Below are positions 32,347 through 40,150 of a stretch of DNA of 64,000 nt, piece by piece. Both the position numbers and the translations under genes were made by a program. The stretch covers positions 124,001-188,000 of the forward strand of contig NZ_JAQSIP010000004.1 of the NCBI RefSeq assembly GCF_028649475.1, in the 5' to 3' direction. This DNA comes from Curvibacter cyanobacteriorum. GTDB lineage: Bacteria; Pseudomonadota; Gammaproteobacteria; Burkholderiales; Burkholderiaceae_C. The notes under the pieces were generated by a model, which was not told the DNA's origin, did no database searches, and saw only the letters and a list, made by a program, of their open reading frames with translations. How positions within the stretch are numbered: the stretch's first letter is position 1; each line of letters opens with the position of its first letter.

Positions 32347-33426
32347 GTGACCATCCAGACCGACAACTTCGCCTCCGCGCCGCCCCCACCCGACCGCCGT
32401 GTCGTGTCGGCCGGCCCCACCTCGCCCCACGAGGAGGCCATTGAACGCGCGCTGCGCCCCAAGCTGCTGGACGAGTACGTGGGCCAGGCCAAGGTGCGCG
32501 AGCAGCTGGACATCTTCATTGGCGCGGCGCGCAAGCGCGCCGAGGCGCTGGACCATGTGCTGCTGTTCGGCCCGCCGGGCCTGGGCAAGACCACGCTGAG
32601 CCACATCATCGCCGCCGAGCTGGGCGTGAACCTGCGCCAGACCAGTGGGCCGGTGCTGGAAAAGCCCAAGGACCTGGCGGCGTTGCTGACCAACCTCGAG
32701 AAGAACGATGTGCTGTTCATCGACGAGATCCACCGGCTCTCCCCCGTGGTGGAGGAAATCCTCTACCCCGCGCTGGAGGACTACCAGATCGACATCATGA
32801 TCGGCGAGGGGCCGGCGGCGCGCAGCATCAAGCTCGACCTGCAGCCCTTCACCCTGGTGGGCGCCACCACGCGCGCGGGCATGCTGACCAACCCGCTGCG
32901 CGACCGCTTTGGCATCGTGGCGCGGCTCGAGTTCTACACCGCCGAGGAACTCCAGCGCATCGTGCGGCGCAGCTCGGGCCTGCTCAACACGCCCATCGAC
33001 GAGGACGGGGCGTTCGAGATTGCGCGCCGCTCGCGCGGCACGCCACGCATTGCCAACCGGCTGCTGCGCCGGGTGCGCGACTACGCCGAGGTCAAGGGCG
33101 ACGGCCGCATCACCCGCGCCATGGCCGAGCGCGCGCTGACCATGCTGGACGTGGACCCGCAGGGCTTTGACGTGATGGACCGCAAGTTGCTGGAGGCGGT
33201 GATCCACCGCTTCGATGGCGGCCCGGTGGGCCTGGACAACATCGCCGCCAGCATTGGCGAGGAGTCCGGCACGATTGAAGACGTGATCGAGCCCTACCTG
33301 ATCCAGCAAGGCTACCTGCAGCGCACGCCGCGCGGACGCATCGCCACGCTGGCGGCCTACCGCCACCTGGGGGTGACGCCGCCCAAAGGCAGTGGCGGCG
33401 GCAGCGAACCCGCGGTCGAGGCCTGA
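32347..33426 (+). CDS. ruvB: Holliday junction branch migration helicase RuvB
   Basis: A 359-residue AAA+ motor. Walker [11 protein letters not shown], Walker [10 protein letters not shown], sensor 1 [11 protein letters not shown] and the C-terminal winged helix [18 protein letters not shown]. Start GTG 32347 chosen from family N-terminus (TDNFASA before [10 protein letters not shown]); an earlier open frame from 32059 has unlikely sequence. Works with RuvA, encoded 13.8 kb upstream. Confidence 0.97.
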   Translation: MTIQTDNFASAPPPPDRRVVSAGPTSPHEEAIERALRPKLLDEYVGQAKVREQLDIFIGAARKRAEALDHVLLFGPPGLGKTTLSHIIAAELGVNLRQTSGPVLEKPKDLAALLTNLEKNDVLFIDEIHRLSPVVEEILYPALEDYQIDIMIGEGPAARSIKLDLQPFTLVGATTRAGMLTNPLRDRFGIVARLEFYTAEELQRIVRRSSGLLNTPIDEDGAFEIARRSRGTPRIANRLLRRVRDYAEVKGDGRITRAMAERALTMLDVDPQGFDVMDRKLLEAVIHRFDGGPVGLDNIAASIGEESGTIEDVIEPYLIQQGYLQRTPRGRIATLAAYRHLGVTPPKGSGGGSEPAVEA

Positions 33427-33450
33427 GGCCCCAGGCCCAATGCCCCAGTT

Positions 33451-33530
33451 GGGGCGCTCAGATGCGTTCAGGGGCGCTCAGAGGCGGTTAGAGGCGCTCA
33501 GAGGCGCTCAGAGGCGCTCAGAGGCGCCGG
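33451..33530. repeat. Eight-copy 10-bp tandem repeat downstream of ruvB
   Basis: The unit GAGGCGCTCA is repeated in exact 10-bp register: two variant copies, then variants and three perfect tandem copies (33491-33520), and a degenerate last unit. It begins 24 bp after the ruvB stop. The remaining 170 bp to the next gene has no gene and only short CCCAACCCG-type repeats. Confidence 0.85.
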
Positions 33531-33700
33531 GCGCACGCAGGGGCGCTGGCCTCAGCGGCGCGGGCCCGCGCCGCCTTGTCCTGCCTGGCCCAATCTGCCC
33601 CAACCCGTCCCAACCCGCTCCGTTCGCTGAACTGGCGCCGTGCGCTGTGGCGTGGCTTGGGTGTGCGCGCGGCGTTCTCTGCGCGTGAGGGTGTCTCAGC

Positions 33701-34867
33701 TCAGCCCACGGCGCCGCGCGCGTCCACCGTCACGATGCGCTCCACCGTGCCCTGCTTCAAGCCGCCGCGCACGCCCACCATGAAGTCATGCAGGTTGACC
33801 GTGGGGTCGCAGTGGCCGGGGATCAGCCACAGGGTCTGGCCCAGCGCGGGCAGGGTCTGGCCCGCCTGGGTCGGGTAGAGCAGGCCGTGTTCGTCGCCCC
33901 CGTTGCCAAAACGCAGCGCGGGCTCGCCGGGCCAGGTGTGCACCGTGGGCAGGCCCGAGTCGATCGCGTGGCTCTTGTGGCCCGCATCGCAGACGGCGTG
34001 CTGGGCGCTGCGGCTCATCACCTGGGTTTTGACGAACAGGGCGTGTTCAAACTGGGGCTGGGCCGGGTCGCGCTCGTTGGCGGCGTAGTCGGCGTCCATG
34101 AACAGGAAAGAGCCCGCCTGCAGCTCGCCATAGACGCCACTGGCGGTCTCCAGCACCAGGGTGCCGGTGCCGGCGCCGGTGATCAGCGGGGTTTGGATGC
34201 CCGCGGCCTGCAGCACCTCGCCGCTCAGGTTGACCGCGCGCACCGCCTGAGCGATGGCCGCGCGGCGCTCGACGGGGCTGCGCAGGTGCTGGGCCTGGCC
34301 GTGGTAGGCCTGCAGGCCCCCGAACACCAACTGTGGGCAGGCCAGCACCTGGCGCACCAGGGGCAGCACGGCCTCGCCGGGGGGCACGCCACAGCGGCCC
34401 TGACCGACGTCGATCTCGACCAGCACGCGCACCTTGGCGCGGCGGCCTTGCAGGGCCTGGGCCAGGCGCTCAATGCCCAGCGCGCTGTCCACCGCCAGCG
34501 CCAGCCAGCCGCCACGGCCCGCGAGGGTCTCGGCCAGCGTGGCGATCCGGGCCAGTTTGGCCGGTGCGATCACCTGGTTGCTGATGTAGAGGTCGGTCAC
34601 GCCGCCGGCGGCCAGGGCCTCGGCTTCGCTGGTCTTTTGCACGCAGGCGCCAACCGCCCCTGCACTCATCAGCAGGCGCGCCAGTTCGGCGCTCTTGTGC
34701 ATCTTGGCGTGCGGCCGCCACAGGATCTGGTGCTTGGCCGTGAAGTCCACCATGCGCTGCAGGTTGCGCTCCATGGCGTCGAGGTCGATGACCAGGGCCG
34801 GGGTGTCGATGGCGTCCACGCCCTGGCCGATCAGGCCCCAAAGTGCGTCAGGAATGGTTTTCGTCAA
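33701..34867 (-). CDS. DSD1-family PLP enzyme (D-threonine aldolase/D-serine dehydratase-like)
   Basis: A 388-residue alanine-racemase-fold enzyme. PLP Lys is in RPHAKMHKS (about 50-57), and metal-binding His/Asp are in PGHCDPTVN near the C-terminus, as in D-threonine aldolase, 3-hydroxyaspartate aldolase and eukaryotic D-serine dehydratase. Which reaction applies cannot be decided. Start is TTG 34867, with AGGA upstream, overlapping the preceding phosphatase gene by 20 nt. Confidence 0.85.
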   Translation of the reverse strand: MTKTIPDALWGLIGQGVDAIDTPALVIDLDAMERNLQRMVDFTAKHQILWRPHAKMHKSAELARLLMSAGAVGACVQKTSEAEALAAGGVTDLYISNQVIAPAKLARIATLAETLAGRGGWLALAVDSALGIERLAQALQGRRAKVRVLVEIDVGQGRCGVPPGEAVLPLVRQVLACPQLVFGGLQAYHGQAQHLRSPVERRAAIAQAVRAVNLSGEVLQAAGIQTPLITGAGTGTLVLETASGVYGELQAGSFLFMDADYAANERDPAQPQFEHALFVKTQVMSRSAQHAVCDAGHKSHAIDSGLPTVHTWPGEPALRFGNGGDEHGLLYPTQAGQTLPALGQTLWLIPGHCDPTVNLHDFMVGVRGGLKQGTVERIVTVDARGAVG

Positions 34868-35486
34868 GGGGGCTGTCCTGCAAATGCTGGGTGTCGGACC
34901 AGCCGACCAGGGTGAAGCCCTGCGGGGTCCAGAGCAGACGGTTGATGGCGGCGTTGCCCAGGGCCCAGGTCCGGGGGGCCTGCAACTCCTGGCCGGTGGC
35001 AGCGCGGTAGAGGATGTCCATCACGCCGCCGTGGGCCACCAGCACGATTTGCTCGCCGGGGTGGCGGGCCGCCAGTTCGGCCGCGGTGTCCACCACGCGC
35101 TGGCGAAACACGATCAGCGACTCGCCACCGTCGGGCGCGAACACCGGGTCGCGCGTGCGCCAGAGGCGGGCTTGTTCGGGCAGGTGGGCTTCGATCTCGG
35201 CGAAGGTTTTGCCCTCGAACTCGCCAAAGCCGCGTTCACGCAGCCCCAGGTGCGGGGTCACGCTCAGGCCGGTGTGCTCGGCCACTTGGGCCGCGGTTTG
35301 CCAGGCGCGCGCCAGGTCGCTGGCGTAGATGGCTTGCACGGCCTCGCCGGCCAGGGCTTGGCCGACGCGGCGGGCCTGCCACTGACCTGTGTCGTTGAGC
35401 GGGATATCCAGCTGGCCCTGGATGCGGGTGTCCACATTCCAGGCGGTTTCGCCATGTCGGATGGCAATGATGCGGGTGACGTCCAT
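34848..35486 (-). CDS. Histidine phosphatase family protein (GpmB-like)
   Basis: A 212-residue protein with the RHGETAWN phospho-His motif near residue 10 and the second His in LVAHGGVMD. The family includes cofactor-dependent phosphoglycerate mutases and broad phosphatases; the short length and LRERGFGEFEGK favour a phosphatase. Its 3' end overlaps the DSD1-family gene by 20 nt. TAGAAT lies 7 nt before the ATG (leaderless candidate). Confidence 0.88.
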   Translation of the reverse strand: MDVTRIIAIRHGETAWNVDTRIQGQLDIPLNDTGQWQARRVGQALAGEAVQAIYASDLARAWQTAAQVAEHTGLSVTPHLGLRERGFGEFEGKTFAEIEAHLPEQARLWRTRDPVFAPDGGESLIVFRQRVVDTAAELAARHPGEQIVLVAHGGVMDILYRAATGQELQAPRTWALGNAAINRLLWTPQGFTLVGWSDTQHLQDSPLDENHS

Positions 35487-35499
35487 CCAGCCGATTCTA
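35487..35499 (-). promoter_or_regulatory. Candidate leaderless -10 box of the histidine phosphatase gene
   Basis: Minus-strand TAGAAT (35494-35499), then CGGCTGG, then ATG at 35486. Confidence 0.5.
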
Positions 35500-35525
35500 G
35501 GCCGGCGTCTGGCACCCGCCGGTCA

Positions 35526-36152
35526 TCAGGGCGGCATCATCACGTCGACGTTGACGCGGCGCAGCCCGCTGGGCGGGGTCGGAAAACCCGCCAGGGCCGC
35601 ATCGAACAAAGCCCCCAGGGTGACGCTTTCGCTGCGCGTCAGCCCGTCGCTGGCGGCGTGCGTTTCGTAGACCGTGCGGCCGTCGCTGTGGCTGCGGATC
35701 AGCACGGCCACCTCGCGCAGGGTGCGCGGTGGTGCATAGGGCATGCCGCCCCACAGGCCGCGCGTGCCCGAGCCGTAGTACATGCCGCGGCCGGCCCAGA
35801 CCCGGCCCGACCAGCCATAGCCCGGCCAGCCGCCGAAGGGGTAGGGCGCGAAGGGGTCGGTCACGGTGGTGCTGCGCACGCCGACCTGGACGCTGTACTG
35901 CGCGTTGGCGTCGTCGCGCTTCAGGCCGGCTTTTTCAAGGGCGGCCTGGGCCAGGGCCTCGATGCGGTCCTGCACCTCCGCCGGCGCGGCCTGCTGCTGT
36001 GACGGCAGGCGCTCGAAGCGGAAGCTGCTGCCCAGCGCGATCACCGGGGCGGTGGCGTAGGTCTCGACGTCGCTTTCGACTTCCCAGCGCGTGCTGGCGC
36101 AGCCGCTGAGCATCAGCGTCAGCGCGAGCCAGAATGGAATAAGCCACTTCAT
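35526..36152 (-). CDS. DUF4136 lipoprotein
   Basis: A 208-residue lipoprotein with lipobox LMLSGC (Cys near 18) and a DUF4136 domain. A Gly/Trp/Tyr-rich stretch (PYPFGGWPGYGWSGRVW) sits in the middle. Function is unknown. AGGAGAA precedes the ATG at 36152; the longer open frame upstream is discarded. Confidence 0.82.
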   Translation of the reverse strand: MKWLIPFWLALTLMLSGCASTRWEVESDVETYATAPVIALGSSFRFERLPSQQQAAPAEVQDRIEALAQAALEKAGLKRDDANAQYSVQVGVRSTTVTDPFAPYPFGGWPGYGWSGRVWAGRGMYYGSGTRGLWGGMPYAPPRTLREVAVLIRSHSDGRTVYETHAASDGLTRSESVTLGALFDAALAGFPTPPSGLRRVNVDVMMPP

Positions 36153-36210
36153 GGTGTTCTCCTGCTCCCCTGCGGCCTGGGCATCGGGTGGGGGCCGCCG
36201 CTCACCGGAC

Positions 36211-37155
36211 TCAGAGTTGCACCACCTGCAGCCCGCCAAGGGCCGGGCTGGTCTGGGGGAACTCTTCTTCGTCAAAGGCCTTGTCGCCGTTGTCGTCGGC
36301 GATGCCGGTCGGCTTGAGGTTCTTGAAATCGTGTTGCTGTGCGTCCATCAGGTGCGAGGGCACCACGTTGTGCAGCGCGGTGAACATGTTCTCGATGCGG
36401 CCGGGGAACTTCTTTTCCCATTCACGCAGCATGTTGCCGATCTGCTTGCGCTGCAGGTTTTCCTGGCTGCCGCACAGGGTGCACGGGATGATCGGGAACT
36501 GGCGGTGTTCGGCCCAGCGGATGAGGTCTTTTTCGGCCACATTGGCGAGCGGTCGGATGACGGTGAATTCGCCGTTGTCGCTGACCAGCTTCGGGGGCAT
36601 GCCCTTGAGCTTGCCGCCAAAGAACATGTTGAGGAAGAAGGTCTGCAGCATGTCGTCGCGGTGGTGGCCCAGGGCGAGCTTGTTGCACTTCAGTTCGCGC
36701 GCCACGCGGTACAGGATGCCGCGGCGCAACCGGCTGCACAGGCTGCACATGGTCTTGCCCTCGGGCACCTTCTCCTTGACGATGGAGTAGGTGTCCTGGG
36801 TTTCGATGTGGAACGGAATGCCCAGGCCGCCCAGGTACTCGGGCAGGATGTGGTCCGGGAAGCCGGGTTGCTTCTGGTCGAGGTTGACCGCGATCAGCTC
36901 GAAATCGATCGGTGCGCGGGCCTTGAGCTTGAGCAGGATGTCGAGCATCCCGTAGCTGTCCTTGCCGCCCGACATGCAGACCATGATGCGGTCGCCGGCC
37001 TCGATCAGGTTGAAGTCGACGATGGCCTGGCCAACCTGGCGGCACAGGCGTTTCTCGAGCTTGTGGGTCTCACGCTCGATCTTCAGGCCCTTGTTCGGGG
37101 CATCCGGGACGTCAGCCGCCGCAGCAGCCTCGTCATCAATCCATACGGCACTCAT
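36211..37155 (-). CDS. ttcA: tRNA 2-thiocytidine(32) synthetase TtcA
   Basis: A 314-residue tRNA thiolase: PP-loop SGGKDS (62-67) for ATP, and CxxC pairs Cys137/140 (CSLC) and Cys225/228 (CTLC) that ligate the [4Fe-4S] cluster. It makes s2C32 in certain tRNAs. Follows folB by 62 bp on the same strand but has its own GACAAT box 7 nt before the ATG and, 18 bp further, CTGACG as -35. Confidence 0.96.
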   Translation of the reverse strand: MSAVWIDDEAAAAADVPDAPNKGLKIERETHKLEKRLCRQVGQAIVDFNLIEAGDRIMVCMSGGKDSYGMLDILLKLKARAPIDFELIAVNLDQKQPGFPDHILPEYLGGLGIPFHIETQDTYSIVKEKVPEGKTMCSLCSRLRRGILYRVARELKCNKLALGHHRDDMLQTFFLNMFFGGKLKGMPPKLVSDNGEFTVIRPLANVAEKDLIRWAEHRQFPIIPCTLCGSQENLQRKQIGNMLREWEKKFPGRIENMFTALHNVVPSHLMDAQQHDFKNLKPTGIADDNGDKAFDEEEFPQTSPALGGLQVVQL

Positions 37156-37192
37156 GGGCGGTATTGTCTCACCGTCGCCTTTTCGGCGTCAG
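37156..37192 (-). promoter_or_regulatory. Candidate leaderless promoter of ttcA
   Basis: CTGACG (37187-37192), 18 bp, GACAAT (37163-37168), 7 nt, ATG at 37155, all on the minus strand. It is the best -35/-10 pair among the leaderless candidates. Confidence 0.55.
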
Positions 37193-37217
37193 CAAAGGAC
37201 GCGCCGCGGGCCGGTCT

Positions 37218-37592
37218 TTACCAGTGGCCGGTTTCGACGCGGATCGCCACTTCGCAGTCTTCAAAGATCTCGAGCTTGGCGATCTTCACGCGCACGCCCA
37301 GCACGCCGGGCAGTTGCATCAGGCGGTGGGCCAGCTTGCCGATCAGGCTTTCCAGCAGGTTCACATGCTCGGCGGTGCACTCGTTGATGATGATCTGGCG
37401 CACCTTGCGGTAGTCCAGCACATGGTGGATGTCGTCATCGACCGGCAGCAGCGGCTGGGTGCCCAGGTTCAGTTCAGCGTCGACCTGGATCGGCTGCGGG
37501 TCGGTCTTTTCGTGTTCCAGAATGCCCAGGTTGGCGTCGAAGCGCAGGCCGGTGAGGGTGAGGATCTGGGTGCCTTTGGTGTTGAAGCTCAT
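37218..37592 (-). CDS. folB: Dihydroneopterin aldolase
   Basis: A 124-residue FolB-type protein (LTGLRFDANLGILEHEK, HHVLDYRKVRQII, NLLESLIGKLA). It makes 6-hydroxymethyl-dihydropterin in folate synthesis. ATG 37592 gives the family length; the open frame upstream is antisense DNA. It follows the SDR gene by 23 bp, consistent with one operon. Confidence 0.92.
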   Translation of the reverse strand: MSFNTKGTQILTLTGLRFDANLGILEHEKTDPQPIQVDAELNLGTQPLLPVDDDIHHVLDYRKVRQIIINECTAEHVNLLESLIGKLAHRLMQLPGVLGVRVKIAKLEIFEDCEVAIRVETGHW

Positions 37593-37615
37593 GGCGTTGG
37601 GCAACGGGTTGGGGC

Positions 37616-38392
37616 TCACATGAGCGAAAAATCGCGCTCGAAGCGCATCAGGTGCTGACCGCCGTCCACCAGCAGGGTGGTGCCGGTGATGGAGCGGTTC
37701 TCGAGGGCGAATCGTACCGTGGCCACCACGTCGGCGGGCGAGGACGAGCGCCCCAGCGGCGACAAACGATGCAGTTGCTGGAACTTGTCGTCGCTGAGCA
37801 TGTGGCTGGTCAGGGTCAGGCCCGGTGCCACGCCCACCACCCGCAGCTGCGGGGCCAGCGCCTGGGCCAGCATGGTGTTGGCCGCCTCCAGGGCCGCTTT
37901 GGACAGGGTGTAGCTGAGGAAGTCGGGGTTCTGGTTCCAGAGCTTCTGGTCCAGCAGGTTGACCACCACCCCCTGGCCCTGGCGCGCCAGCACATGGGTG
38001 TGCAGGGCCTGGGCCAGCAGGATCGGGGCGCCGGTGTTGCTGCGCAGGTGTTGTTCCAGGCTGGCGTAGCCAAAGCTGCCGGCATCGTCGTGCTCGAACA
38101 GCGAGGCGTTGTTGACCACCGCCTCCAGGCTGCCCAGCTCGGCCACCGCGCGCGGCACCAGGCGGCGCACCGCGGCTTCGTCCTGCAGGTCGGCCTCCAG
38201 CACCACCGACCCTGGCGTCAGGGCGTTGCACAGGCGCGCCGTTTCGTCGGCGTCCTGGCGGGACTGGCGGCAGTGCACGGCCACGCGCCAGCCATGGCGG
38301 GCCAGTTCCAGGGCGGTTTCCCGGCCCAGTCGGCGGCCGGCGCCGGTCACCAACACAGTGCGGGGGGAGGTGGGGGTGTCGCTTGAGCTCAT
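37616..38392 (-). CDS. SDR oxidoreductase next to folB (possible pteridine reductase)
   Basis: A 258-residue SDR: VLVTGAGRRLGRETALELA, VNNASLFEHDD and LSYTLSKAALEAAN. GxGRRxG in the nucleotide-binding loop and LWNQNPDFLSY resemble FolM/pteridine-reductase relatives, and the folB neighbour supports a pteridine substrate (inference). A 1448-codon open frame runs into it from upstream, but the family start is the ATG at 38392, with GACAAT 7 nt before it. Confidence 0.87.
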   Translation of the reverse strand: MSSSDTPTSPRTVLVTGAGRRLGRETALELARHGWRVAVHCRQSRQDADETARLCNALTPGSVVLEADLQDEAAVRRLVPRAVAELGSLEAVVNNASLFEHDDAGSFGYASLEQHLRSNTGAPILLAQALHTHVLARQGQGVVVNLLDQKLWNQNPDFLSYTLSKAALEAANTMLAQALAPQLRVVGVAPGLTLTSHMLSDDKFQQLHRLSPLGRSSSPADVVATVRFALENRSITGTTLLVDGGQHLMRFERDFSLM

Positions 38393-38405
38393 GGGCTGGA
38401 TTGTC
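38393..38405 (-). promoter_or_regulatory. Candidate leaderless -10 box of the SDR-folB unit
   Basis: Minus-strand GACAAT (38400-38405), CCAGCCC, ATG. Confidence 0.5.
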
Positions 38406-38479
38406 CATGGCCTGCGACCCGGCTGCTGGTGCGGGGCTTTGTGGGGGGCCTGCCTGGCCCTGGGCCCGGCGCCCGCGTG

Positions 38480-38491
38480 GACAATAGCGGG
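38480..38491 (+). promoter_or_regulatory. Candidate leaderless -10 box of the MidA-like gene
   Basis: GACAAT (38480-38485), AGCGGG, GTG at 38492. It diverges from the matching box of the SDR gene 75 bp away. Confidence 0.5.
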
Positions 38492-39616
38492 GTGAGCACC
38501 TCTTCTTTTCCTCCTTCCCCTGCGCCCGCCGACGCGGTGGCCAACCCTTTGCTGGCGCAGCTGCTGCGCGACATCCCGGCCCAGGGCGGCTGGATGGGCT
38601 TTGACCAGTTCATGGCCGCGGCGCTTTACACGCCGGGCCTGGGCTATTACGCCAACGACAGCCGCAAGTTCGGCAGCCTGCCGGGCTCGGGCAGTGACTT
38701 TGTCACCGCGCCGGAAATGTCGCCGCTGTTCGGCCACACGCTGGCGCGCCAGCTGGGCGAGGCGCTGGACGTCACCGGCACCGATGAGCTGTGGGAGTTT
38801 GGCGCCGGCTCGGGCGCGCTGGCGCGCCAGGTGCTGGAGGCCCTGGGCGACCGGGTGCGCCGCTACACCATCGTCGACCTGTCGGGCAGCCTGCGCGAGC
38901 GCCAGCAGGCGGCGCTGGCAGCGTTTGGCGACCGCGTGGTCTGGGCCACTGAACTGCCCGAGCGCCTGCGCGGTGTGGTGCTGGGCAACGAGGTGCTGGA
39001 CGCCATGCCGGTGCAGCTGCTGGCGCGCGTCGGTGGGGTCTGGCACGAGCGCGGCGTGGCCGTGCACGACGGCCGTCTGGTCTGGGCCGACCGGCCCACG
39101 GCGCTGCGCCCACCGCTGGAGATCGAGGGGCCCCACGACTACCTGACCGAAATCCATGCCCAGGGTGAAGGCTTTGTCCGCACCCTGGCCGACCACCTGG
39201 AGCAAGGTGCCATCTTCTTGATTGACTATGGCTTTGGCGAGAGTGAGTACTACCATCCGCAGCGCCACATGGGCACCGTCATGTGCCACCGCGCCCATGT
39301 CGCCGACGACGACCCGCTGGCCGACCCGGGGCTCAAGGACATCACCGCCCACGTCAACTTCACCGGCATCGGGGTGGCCGCGCAGGAGGCCGACCTGGCC
39401 ATCCTGGGCTACACCACCCAGGCCCACTTCCTGCTGAACTGCGGCCTGCTCGAGCTGCAGGGCGAGGGCGACTTGGTGCAGCGGGCACAGGTGCTCAAGC
39501 TCATCAACGAGCATGAGATGGGGGAGTTCTTCAAGGTCATCGCGCTGGGCCGCGGCACGCCGCCGGACTGGACGCCGATGGGTTTTGTGCGCGGCGACCG
39601 CACCCACAGGCTCTGA
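38492..39616 (+). CDS. MidA/NDUFAF7-family SAM-dependent methyltransferase (DUF185)
   Basis: A 374-residue protein. SAM motif I is WEFGAGSGALARQVL, and DFVTAPEMSPLFG plus LGNEVLDAMPVQLL are hallmarks of the family, whose mitochondrial member methylates an arginine of complex I. Bacterial substrate unknown. GTG 38492 is preferred to an upstream ATG at 38429, since the -10 box lies between. DUF2905 gene follows 3 bp later. Confidence 0.9.
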   Translation: MSTSSFPPSPAPADAVANPLLAQLLRDIPAQGGWMGFDQFMAAALYTPGLGYYANDSRKFGSLPGSGSDFVTAPEMSPLFGHTLARQLGEALDVTGTDELWEFGAGSGALARQVLEALGDRVRRYTIVDLSGSLRERQQAALAAFGDRVVWATELPERLRGVVLGNEVLDAMPVQLLARVGGVWHERGVAVHDGRLVWADRPTALRPPLEIEGPHDYLTEIHAQGEGFVRTLADHLEQGAIFLIDYGFGESEYYHPQRHMGTVMCHRAHVADDDPLADPGLKDITAHVNFTGIGVAAQEADLAILGYTTQAHFLLNCGLLELQGEGDLVQRAQVLKLINEHEMGEFFKVIALGRGTPPDWTPMGFVRGDRTHRL

Positions 39617-39619
39617 GCC

Positions 39620-39814
39620 GTGTTGCGCTGGATCCTCGTCACTTTTCTGGTGCTGGTGCTGTTCAGCGGCATCTCGCCCTGGCTGCGCAAGCTGGGGTTC
39701 GGGCGCTTGCCTGGGGACTTTCAGTTTCGCTTTCTGGGCCGCGACTGGCAGATCCCGCTCACCTCCACCCTGCTGCTGAGCTTTGCTTTCAGCGTGCTGG
39801 CGCGCTGGTTGTGA
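39620..39814 (+). CDS. DUF2905 small membrane protein
   Basis: A 64-residue protein with two hydrophobic segments (about 5-19 and 47-62) around LGFGRLPGDFQF, typical of DUF2905. Function unknown. GTG start at 39620, 3 bp after the methyltransferase stop, so translation is probably coupled. Confidence 0.85.
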   Translation: MLRWILVTFLVLVLFSGISPWLRKLGFGRLPGDFQFRFLGRDWQIPLTSTLLLSFAFSVLARWL

Positions 39815-40150
39815 GCGCGCCGGGCCGGCGGGGCGCGCCACCGCCGTCCACCCCCTGACAAGACCCCTGGAGGGCGTCGGACCGTAAAACCCAGGTAAAA
39901 CCCCGGCCTGTGTACCAAGTCGGAGACAAACGGCGCTTAGTATGATTTGTGTTGGGTTCGTGCCCTGACGGGGTGCGGGCCGCTGTCGCCTGATCGGCGG
40001 TGGGTGCCGCAGGCCGGACGCTGGACGTCGGCCCCCGGGCCCGTCGACCTGACCGGGGCGGGGTGGCCTGGCGCTGAGTCCTGCGCGGCCTCTCCCACCT
40101 GCTGTCTGCCCTCCTTCGCCTGGCCCTGTCCGAAGCCTGAACGCCTGCCC
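39815..40150 (+). promoter_or_regulatory. 336-bp leader region of the mdt operon
   Basis: No gene is seen. TATGAT (39941-39946) is the best -10 candidate, without a clear -35; if used it gives a leader of about 200 nt before mdtA. No regulator gene or BaeR-like box could be recognised. Confidence 0.35.

Noticed and set aside
33451..33530. CRISPR array
   Set aside because: The repeats are contiguous 10-mers without spacers, and no cas gene is present.
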